From: JAEUIZ01 sp046155605
GTDB lineage: Bacteria > Planctomycetota > Phycisphaerae > Phycisphaerales > UBA1924
NCBI GenBank assembly: GCA_046155605.1
Contig: JBJXFQ010000125.1
Coordinates: 1 to 37,648 of the forward strand
Direction: 5' to 3'
Length of the DNA stretch: 37,648 nt
In this document: positions 31,564-37,648 of the stretch, in pieces
Numbering within the stretch: position 1 is the stretch's first letter
Layout of the letters: each line of letters opens with the position of its first letter
Notes under the pieces: model-generated
What the model was told of the DNA's origin: nothing
The model's database searches: none
What the model saw: the letters and a program-made list of their open reading frames with translations, nothing else
Made by a program: the position numbers and the translations under genes

Positions 31564-32988
31564 TTACTCGTCGCCTTCGTGGAAGGTGCCGTCCGGGTGG
31601 AAGTGCCCACCCTTGGTGATGCTGCCGCTCGTGGCGACCATCAACTGGTACACGCCGTCGAGCACGATCTCGTTGCCCTCGGCGACGCCGCTCCTGATGA
31701 CGACCCAGCGGCCATCGTCCACGCCGAGGTCGGCGTCCATGCGGATGGCCTTGTTGGCGTCGGCCGGGTCGCGCCGGAAGATAATGCTCTGCGTGCCGTC
31801 GCGGGCGACGCACGCGAGCGGGATGGCGAGTTCTTCGCCGCCCCCCCCCACATTGCCACTCACCACCACCTCAAGGAACGCCGAGACACCGGCCCGCGCC
31901 CACGAGGCGAGCGGGGCATCGCTCGTGGGAGCCATGACCAGTTCGATGGTACGACGCTCGGCGTCCGCCGTTGGCGCGAGCGTGAGAGTCCCGGCGACGC
32001 GCTCCGTGCCCGCGAGCGAGCCGCCGAGCGGCGCGACAACCGTCGCCGGAAGGCCGGTGGCGAGCCGGCCCAGGTCGCTCTGGAGCGCGTGGGCCCGGAA
32101 ACGGACCTGATCCGGCTGGACCGTGACCAGCACGGGGGCGTGCTGATCGACGTATGAGCCGCTGGTCGCGTACAGAACGTCAACAACCCCTGCCGATAGG
32201 GCCCGCACCTCGATCTGCCCGATGGCTTGCCATCGCGGCTTGCCGGCGTCGGGTACAAGAAGATCCGCCGCCGGGAGTCCGGCCAGCGAGGCCGCCGCTT
32301 CCAGAAGGATGACCCGCCGCGACCGGGCGGCTTCGAGCTGGGCCTTGGACTCTCGCTCCCGGGCGGTGAGCTGAACGTGCGTCTCGGCCGCCTCGGCAAG
32401 GTCGGAGCGTGCGGTCGCGAGCGCGGCCTGCGCCTGGGCAACTTCCTCGCCCCTGGCCCCGCCCGCCGTCTGGAGTTGCTCGAGCGCCGTGACCCGCCGC
32501 GTCCACAGGGCTACTGCGTTCTCGATCGCCGTGTGGTGCTGTTCGTGCGCCTCCATCAGCGGTCCGATGCTGTCGGCACTTGCTTGCGCAAGGGATACTG
32601 CGGCGTCCGCATCGGTAAGTTCGCGCTGGAGTTCGCGCCACCGCGGCGAATCGAGCCGGTAGAGCGGCGTCCCCTTGTCGACACTCTGGTACTGCTGCAC
32701 GAGCAGTTCGACACCGCCGGCCGCGGGCACCCGGTACTCCCGCCGTGCTGTGGGCGTCAGTTCGAATCTGCCCGGCACGCGCAGCGTCCGTCCCACGTTC
32801 CGGCTCTCCACCTTGGCGAAGGTGACGCCGAGATTCTGGCGGACGGCCGCGTTGATATCCACACGGTTGGTGGGCGCGGGCGCTGCCGCATCTCCCGACG
32901 TGGCGCTCGATTGCTCGGGCTTCTTCTCGCAGCCGCACAGAGCGCCTGCAACGACAATGGCGAGACAGAAGGCGAACGGGCGGCTCAT
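31564..32988 (-). CDS. Periplasmic membrane fusion protein of the metal efflux pump
   Basis: 474 residues. Signal peptide II with lipobox A-L-C-G-C (Cys 20). The layout is that of CusB/CzcB-type adaptors: a first beta-barrel strand region, a lipoyl half-motif, a long alpha-hairpin (about 110-240, Ala/Glu/Gln-rich, coiled coil), the second lipoyl half (V-D-V-L-Y-A-T-S-G-S-Y-V), the barrel, and a C-terminal membrane-proximal domain. The end is His-rich (G-G-H-F-H-P-D-G-T-F-H), a possible metal contact. A G9 run on the coding strand (31841-31849) encodes G-G-G of V-G-G-G-G. The ATG overlaps the upstream stop (ATGA), so it is coupled to the TolC-like gene. Confidence 0.92.
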   Translation of the reverse strand: MSRPFAFCLAIVVAGALCGCEKKPEQSSATSGDAAAPAPTNRVDINAAVRQNLGVTFAKVESRNVGRTLRVPGRFELTPTARREYRVPAAGGVELLVQQYQSVDKGTPLYRLDSPRWRELQRELTDADAAVSLAQASADSIGPLMEAHEQHHTAIENAVALWTRRVTALEQLQTAGGARGEEVAQAQAALATARSDLAEAAETHVQLTARERESKAQLEAARSRRVILLEAAASLAGLPAADLLVPDAGKPRWQAIGQIEVRALSAGVVDVLYATSGSYVDQHAPVLVTVQPDQVRFRAHALQSDLGRLATGLPATVVAPLGGSLAGTERVAGTLTLAPTADAERRTIELVMAPTSDAPLASWARAGVSAFLEVVVSGNVGGGGEELAIPLACVARDGTQSIIFRRDPADANKAIRMDADLGVDDGRWVVIRSGVAEGNEIVLDGVYQLMVATSGSITKGGHFHPDGTFHEGDE

Positions 32989-34475
32989 GGGCGGCCTCCT
33001 GGAGTGGGGGTCTGTGGGTCGGCGGGGGACGATTCGGGAGTTTCACTGGATGGAGGCGGTGCGGGCGGCCCGATCAGTTCGTCGAGCCGGATGCCCCCGA
33101 TGGCCTCCGCGGCACGCGCATCGACGAGCCGCACCTTGGCGTCGTACTGAGACTTGATGGCCTGCAGCAGCAGCAGCGGGTCGACCCGACCGAGTTCCGC
33201 GACGCGGCGCACGTCGGCGTCCTGCTCGTCCGCGAGAGGGAGCACCCGCGATTCCACGGCCTCACGCACAGCACGGCCGGCATCGAACCGCGTCCGCGCG
33301 ATCGTCAGTTTCGACGCGAGATGTTCGAAGGTGTTCTCGTACCGGCCGCGGGCAACCTCTCGGTTGGCGGTCGCCTGGGCCACGCCCTGCTGGTTGCGAT
33401 TCCACAGGGGCAGCGGCAGTCGCAGGCCGAGCAGCACTCGGTCGTCGCCCTGGTCGGTGCCGTAACCGGGACCGATGGTGAGGTCCGGGTACTGCTTGCG
33501 CACTTCGAGCCGGAGCGACTCCTCGGCCACGTCGTACTCGCCCCGCACGGCTAGGAGCTCGGGGTTGGAACTCTCCATCATGCTCTGGAGCCACGCGGGA
33601 TCGGTACCCCTCGGTTCAAACGCGACGGTTTCGACGAGGCGCACGGGAGCATCCGGGGCAAGGCCAAGGATGTCCCGGAGTTGCAGTTCGAGTTCCTTCG
33701 CCCTTGCCCTCGCGGTGATCACATCAGCCTCGCTGCCGGCCAGTTCGACTCGGAAGAGCCGGGCGTCGATCTTGGACATCACGCCCGCCTGCTCCTGACG
33801 TTCCGCGAGCGCGGACACGGCCCGGAGCCGTTCGACCAGTTCCGTCGCAAGGGCGAGCCGCGTGGTCTCGGCGGACCACTGCACCCACAACTCCCGCAGG
33901 GCCGCCCTCGTGGCCCACTCCTGCACAGCCACGCGCTGCAACTCCACGGCGTACTCCGCCCCGGCACGGGCCTTTTCCACGGCCAAGCGTCCTGAGATCG
34001 GTATGGTCAATCCCACGGTTCCCGCAACCACCCATGGGTCCGGTACGTCCGAGACAATCCGTTCGATGTCCACGCCGAGCACCGGGTCATCCCACCGCCC
34101 GGCATGGTCGGCGGTCGCGCGCGTGACGTTGGCCTCCAGCCGCGCCAGCCGCAGGCCGCGGTTGAACACGAGAGCCACGGGCTCCCCCTCGGCAAGCGTG
34201 AGGCCATCGCCGGGGTCGAATGCGGCCGCGTCGCCCCGGCCCTCTGCTTGCGCGAGCCGGTCGGCGAACTGGCGCGCGGTCTCGTCGGAGGGCGAGCGGG
34301 CGAGCCACGCTTCGCGGGTCGCGGCGAGGTCGAGGGGACGGCGCTCATACGACTGGCAGCCGACCCCCGCACCCGCGACCAACACGAGACTGGCGAACAG
34401 CAACGAAGCCCGCGGAGGAGCGGGCCGGGGGCCGCGGCGGCGTGCTTGCGCGCGGAGGTATCCGCGTTCGGACAT
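32985..34475 (-). CDS. TolC-family outer-membrane efflux lipoprotein
   Basis: 496 residues from ATG 34475; the frame extends 31 codons further without a better start. Signal peptide II (L-V-A-G-A-G-V-G-C, Cys 40). The protein shows the two internally repeated halves of the OEP/CusC fold, each with long helices (for example W-A-T-R-A-A-L-R-E-L-W-V-Q-W-S-A-E-T-T-R-L-A-L-A and Y-E-N-T-F-E-H-L-A-S-K-L-T-I-A) and a G-L-R-L-P-L-P-L-W-N-R-N-Q strand turn typical of metal-efflux members. It forms the exit duct of the tripartite pump. The Pro/Ser-rich last 25 residues are likely disordered. It overlaps the fusion protein gene by 4 nt. Confidence 0.9.
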   Translation of the reverse strand: MSERGYLRAQARRRGPRPAPPRASLLFASLVLVAGAGVGCQSYERRPLDLAATREAWLARSPSDETARQFADRLAQAEGRGDAAAFDPGDGLTLAEGEPVALVFNRGLRLARLEANVTRATADHAGRWDDPVLGVDIERIVSDVPDPWVVAGTVGLTIPISGRLAVEKARAGAEYAVELQRVAVQEWATRAALRELWVQWSAETTRLALATELVERLRAVSALAERQEQAGVMSKIDARLFRVELAGSEADVITARARAKELELQLRDILGLAPDAPVRLVETVAFEPRGTDPAWLQSMMESSNPELLAVRGEYDVAEESLRLEVRKQYPDLTIGPGYGTDQGDDRVLLGLRLPLPLWNRNQQGVAQATANREVARGRYENTFEHLASKLTIARTRFDAGRAVREAVESRVLPLADEQDADVRRVAELGRVDPLLLLQAIKSQYDAKVRLVDARAAEAIGGIRLDELIGPPAPPPSSETPESSPADPQTPTPGGRP

Positions 34476-34631
34476 CAGTGAGTTCTGCACGTGAGGCTTC
34501 CTGCTTCGAGGAACTTGACTGCCGCCGGGAAGGCGAAGGGCTAGCGTGGAGGAACCAACACAGAACATCGCTCGTTCGCGGCAGGGGTTGACCTGCAGCG
34601 ACGGGCGATGAACGGGAGGTGGCTCCGATTC

Positions 34632-35147
34632 CTAGATGAGCAGGGCGCGGCTGGTGCGAACAAGCCGGTCGCTGGCGCTCAGCGCGATCAGGTCCATCGG
34701 GCCGCCGCCGAGCGAGCCGCCCGGCGAACCGATGTGCCGTTCCAGATCCGGTGACGGCGGCATGGCGAAGACCGCGATCATCAGCGTCGCAGCGCTCAAC
34801 AACGACTTGCCAAGGTCGGTGCCGCGAGTGGGCAGTTGCTTGTGGACGTCGATCGAGACGATGACACCCTCGGGAACCTCGCAGGGCTCCTCGTCGGGTC
34901 CGTCTCGGTCTTGATCGCGGTCACATAGGAATGTGCAGTCTGACGCGGGTGCCGCGTGGCCCCGCTCGTGCTGGTGAGCATGATCCGCTGTACCGAGTTC
35001 GGTGTCGTTCGGTGCGTTCAGCGGGTGCCAATGCGTTCCGTGCTCATCGTGGCTATGGACGAGGAATCGCTCGCCTCCAATAGCGCCCAAGGCCATGATC
35101 GGTGCCAAAACCGCAACCGTCAGCCAGCGCATCACGTCCGACCGCAT
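34632..35147 (-). CDS. His-rich membrane protein ahead of the metal efflux genes
   Basis: 171 residues from ATG 35147 (M-R-S-D-V-M-R-W-L); an ATG at 35132 is nearly as good, and the frame stays open upstream to 35396 without features. One hydrophobic segment (about 8-25) is followed by a His cluster with nine His between residues 31 and 64 (F-L-V-H-S-H-D-E-H-G-T-H-W-H and D-H-A-H-Q-H-E-R-G-H), an acidic Cys-containing stretch (C71, C75, C89), and a second hydrophobic segment (about 112-130). It looks like a metal-binding membrane protein, either a sensor or a scavenger for the pump encoded 156 nt downstream. The family is not recognised. Confidence 0.65.
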   Translation of the reverse strand: MRSDVMRWLTVAVLAPIMALGAIGGERFLVHSHDEHGTHWHPLNAPNDTELGTADHAHQHERGHAAPASDCTFLCDRDQDRDGPDEEPCEVPEGVIVSIDVHKQLPTRGTDLGKSLLSAATLMIAVFAMPPSPDLERHIGSPGGSLGGGPMDLIALSASDRLVRTSRALLI

Positions 35148-35459
35148 GATGCGGGCGAACGTGGACAGGGGATGGGCTTGGTTGCGTCGCCTCACGAGAG
35201 GCAGAGTGTATCGAGCGGGACGCAGGGCGTCCATCAAGACGCGGGCAAGCGGCGCTTCATCAGCCGACGGTACATGGTCTTGGGCCAGCGCCGGCCGTGG
35301 GTGCAGGGATTCAGCGGGATCGCCGTTGCGGATGCCCAACTCGCGCCGGCACAGCGCGTGGGTGTTCTCGGCGTCGCCCGACGCGCGCGACGACACTACT
35401 CGATGAGTAGCGTCGACTTGTCAGACAGCGTTCGAATGTCGTCGCGGCGCGAGCGGCGC
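35148..35459 (-). other. Intergenic region between rpoC and the metal-efflux operon
   Basis: 312 bases without a supported gene. It contains the rpoC-proximal hairpin (35391-35415). A weak promoter candidate on the minus strand (TGGACG, 17 nt, TACACT) lies about 60 nt upstream of the His-rich gene, followed by a small stem GCCTC-TCGT-GAGGC (35202-35189). Confidence 0.5.
35391..35415 (-). terminator. Hairpin after rpoC, possible terminator
   Basis: On the minus strand CGACGCTACTC and GAGTAGTGTCG form an 11-bp stem (one G-U) with a 3-nt loop, 44 nt beyond the rpoC stop. The pairing is better on this strand than on the other, which has an A-C mismatch. No T tract follows, so it may be an RNA-stabilising end or part of a factor-dependent terminator. 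Confidence 0.45.
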
Positions 35460-37648
35460 TTAGTTGTTCGCTGGCAGCACCGCGTCGCCCACGAGGGTGG
35501 AACGACCGGACACCGGCGTCTGCACATGCGGCAGTCCGAGCCGATCGTGCTTGTCCGCGCCCAGCGCCTCGGCCGCCTCCGCAGCCTCCGCAAGCATCTG
35601 CTCCTGATCGTCCCCTTCGGGCGGGAGCGGCTCGCCGAGCAGTTTGACGCGGATGTCCTGGTGCGGTCGGAAGCCTGTGCCGGCGGGGATGAGGTGGCCC
35701 AACAGCACGTTTTCCTTGAGGCCGATGAGGTTGTCGATCGCGCCGCGGAGGGCCGCCTCGGTGAGCACCTTGGTCGTCTCCTGGAATGATGCGCCCGAGA
35801 GGAACGACTCGCTCTGGAGGCTCGCCTTGGTAATCCCCAGCAGCAGCGTCCGGCCCGTTGCCGGCTTGGCACGCTTGCCCTTGGCACCCTCCTTACCCTC
35901 GGCCTCGGCCTTGGCGTTGGCTTCCTTGACCAGGTTCTTATGAACCAGGTCGCCGAGTTTCAGTTCGGTGCCGCCGACCTCGGTGATGCGGATAAGATTG
36001 CCGACCTGCAGGTTGCGCTGGCGGAACTCAAACTTATCAACCACCTCGTGCGGGAGCAGGTCGGTGTCGCCCGGGCTCTCGACGCGGACCTTACGCAACA
36101 TCTGAGACAAGATCAGTTCGATGTGCTTGTCGTTGATGACCACGCCCTGTGCGCGGTAGACGTTCTGCACCTCGTCGAGCATGTATGTCCAGAGCGCCTC
36201 CTCGCCCTTGATCCGAAGGATGTCGTGCGGCACGAGCGGACCCTCGGTGAGCGGGTCGCCGGCCTGCACATAGTCGCCCGCGTGGACGAGCAGCGTCTTG
36301 TCGTTGGGAACGTGGTGGTCCTTCTCGATGCCGGAGTCGGAGATGACACGGATCGTCATCTTGCCCTTGCGCTTGTCGGAGTGGATCTCGACCTTGCCCG
36401 AGATCTCCGCCATCACCGCGGGCTCCTTGGGCTTCCTGGCCTCAAAGATCTCCGTCACACGAGGGAGACCGCCGACGATGTCCTGCGAGCCTGCGGCAAG
36501 ACGCGGCAGACGCGCGAGCATCTGGCCTGCCTTGATCGCCTGGCCGTCTTTGACCTCGATACGCGCCTTGGCAGGCAAGTAATGGAAGTCGAGGATGTGG
36601 CCCTCGCCGTCGATGATGTTGATCTGCGGGTGCAGGTCGCCCTTGTGCTCGATGATGACGAGCGCCTTCTTGCCCTGGCCCGCGTCCTCCTCGCGGACCG
36701 TCTCGCCCAGCGAGATGTCGACGTACTGCACGGTGCCGTCCTTTTCCGCAAGGATCGGGACGCGGTGCGGGTCCCACTTGATGAGTACCTGGCCCTTTTT
36801 GGCCTCTTCGCCGTGCGCGGCTTGGATGTACGCGCCGTAGGGAACCTTATACTTTTCGACCTCGCGGCCCTTGGGATCGATGATCGCGATCTCGCCGTTG
36901 CGTTTGAGGGCGACGAAGACGTCGTGGCCGTCGTCGTCCTTGGCGGCCACCTGGTTGCAATCGCGGATCTCGACGGTGCCGCCGTGGATTGAGCGGTGCT
37001 CGGTGTCCTGAGCGGTGCGTTGGCCGATGCCGCCCGTGTGGAACGTGCGCATCGTGAGTTGGGTGCCCGGCTCGCCGATGGATTGCGCGGCGATGATGCC
37101 GACGGCCATGCCCTGTTCGACCATCTTGCCGGTGGACATGTCCATGCCATAGTCGAGCACGGAGCAGCCCGTCTTGCTCTCGCTGGTGAGCGGAGAGCGA
37201 ACGAAGACCTCGTCGATGCCGAGTTCCTCGATGCGGACGGCGGCTTCGGCGGTGATCAGTTCGTTAGGCCCGATGATTGTCTCGTTGGTCTTGGGATTGA
37301 TCACCGGGTTGACGCTGACGCGTCCGATGATCTGGTCGCGGAGTTGGACGTCGATCTCTTCGCCCTTGTAGAGGGCTCGCTTGCGGATGCCGCGCTTGCT
37401 GCCGCAGTCATGCTCGCCGATGATGACGGACTGGGCGATATCGCAGAGTTTGCGTGTGAGGTAGCCGGAGTCGGCGGTCTTGAGAGCGGTGTCCGCCAGG
37501 CCCTTTCGAGCACCGTGCGTGGAGGAGAAGTACTCGAGGATGTTGAGGCCCTCGCGGAAGTTGGCGCGGATGGGCGACTCGATGATCTCGCCGCTGGGCT
37601 TGGCCATGAGGCCTCGCATGCCGGCGAGTTGCTGCATCTGGCTGACGT
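35460..37648 (-). CDS. rpoC: RNA polymerase beta' subunit, C-terminal part
   Basis: 729 residues visible; the 5' part lies beyond the right edge of the window. The first residues include Q-Q-L-A-G-M-R-G-L-M-A-K-P and the trigger loop (G-L-N-I-L-E-Y-F-S-S-T-H-G-A-R-K-G-L-A-D). These are followed by the zinc-site cysteines (C-G-S-K-R-G-I and C-S-V-L-D-Y-G), A-Q-S-I-G-E-P-G-T-Q-L-T-M-R-T-F-H-T-G-G, and the C-terminal clamp and jaw segments ending L-L-G-I-T-K-A-S-L and L-I-P-A-G-T-G. A Lys/Ala/Glu/Gly-rich insert of about 25 residues sits just before L-L-G-I-T-K. It is presumably the last gene of the usual rpoBC operon; a hairpin follows its stop. Confidence 0.98.
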   Translation of the reverse strand, partial: VSQMQQLAGMRGLMAKPSGEIIESPIRANFREGLNILEYFSSTHGARKGLADTALKTADSGYLTRKLCDIAQSVIIGEHDCGSKRGIRKRALYKGEEIDVQLRDQIIGRVSVNPVINPKTNETIIGPNELITAEAAVRIEELGIDEVFVRSPLTSESKTGCSVLDYGMDMSTGKMVEQGMAVGIIAAQSIGEPGTQLTMRTFHTGGIGQRTAQDTEHRSIHGGTVEIRDCNQVAAKDDDGHDVFVALKRNGEIAIIDPKGREVEKYKVPYGAYIQAAHGEEAKKGQVLIKWDPHRVPILAEKDGTVQYVDISLGETVREEDAGQGKKALVIIEHKGDLHPQINIIDGEGHILDFHYLPAKARIEVKDGQAIKAGQMLARLPRLAAGSQDIVGGLPRVTEIFEARKPKEPAVMAEISGKVEIHSDKRKGKMTIRVISDSGIEKDHHVPNDKTLLVHAGDYVQAGDPLTEGPLVPHDILRIKGEEALWTYMLDEVQNVYRAQGVVINDKHIELILSQMLRKVRVESPGDTDLLPHEVVDKFEFRQRNLQVGNLIRITEVGGTELKLGDLVHKNLVKEANAKAEAEGKEGAKGKRAKPATGRTLLLGITKASLQSESFLSGASFQETTKVLTEAALRGAIDNLIGLKENVLLGHLIPAGTGFRPHQDIRVKLLGEPLPPEGDDQEQMLAEAAEAAEALGADKHDRLGLPHVQTPVSGRSTLVGDAVLPANN

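Noticed and set aside
1..37648. CRISPR arrays, insertion sequences, prophage, tRNA or rRNA genes
   Set aside because: No regularly spaced repeats, transposase or integrase motifs, or cloverleaf and rRNA sequence recognised on reading both strands.

Overview
The window is high-GC bacterial DNA that most likely comes from a planctomycete of the Phycisphaerae/Phycisphaerales group. The main clue is the C-terminal module on four secreted proteins: two cysteine-framed, EF-hand-like repeats of the type CYANCDGS...LNVNDFICF..FAAGC. I know this as the 'GC-type dockerin' typical of that lineage. A PEP-CTERM-like exosortase substrate, an ECF sigma factor of the Rhodopirellula type and a fused ccoNO gene fit the same assignment. 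This is an inference from protein style; no rRNA gene is present.

Layout. 1-934: 3' end of dnaX, with a slippery A7, a stop codon and a hairpin arranged as in programmed -1 frameshifting (gamma/tau). 912-1355: small membrane protein. 1513-3786: two secreted dockerin proteins, the second a seven-repeat FG-GAP/VCBS propeller. 3864-5039 (minus): GT4 glycosyltransferase. 5274-7635: two translationally coupled RCC1-type propellers with dockerins; the first carries a C13 tract right after its start codon that puts it out of frame as read. 7828-10346: holA and a lipoprotein. 10360-12264 (minus): nrfHA, ammonia-forming nitrite reductase. 12405-13151: PEP-CTERM-like protein. 13242-13796 (minus): ECF sigma factor, with a possible remnant of a partner kinase upstream. 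14386-17315: fatty-acid desaturase and a DEAD-box helicase with a His-rich tail. 17469-18263 (minus): a voltage-gated cation channel.

18320-26786 (minus) is a compact cbb3 oxidase operon in the order ccoNO-ccoQ-ccoP-ccoG-fixH-tauE/safE-ccoI-ccoS, most genes overlapping by a few bases. A divergent Rrf2-family regulator (27008-27451) shares its intergenic region, where two good sigma70-type promoters and a GACAAT-acg-ATTGTC palindrome can be read. 27699-35147 (minus) is a heavy-metal efflux operon: His-rich membrane protein, TolC-like factor, membrane fusion protein, HME-RND pump and a lipoprotein. The window closes with the 3' two-thirds of rpoC (35460-37648, minus).

Together the genes describe an organism that respires oxygen at low tension (cbb3), can reduce nitrite to ammonium (NrfHA), probably uses an Fe-S or redox-responsive Rrf2 protein to set oxidase expression, exports metal ions, and secretes dockerin-tagged beta-propellers whose receptor is not in the window. 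I see no CRISPR array, insertion sequence, prophage, tRNA or rRNA.
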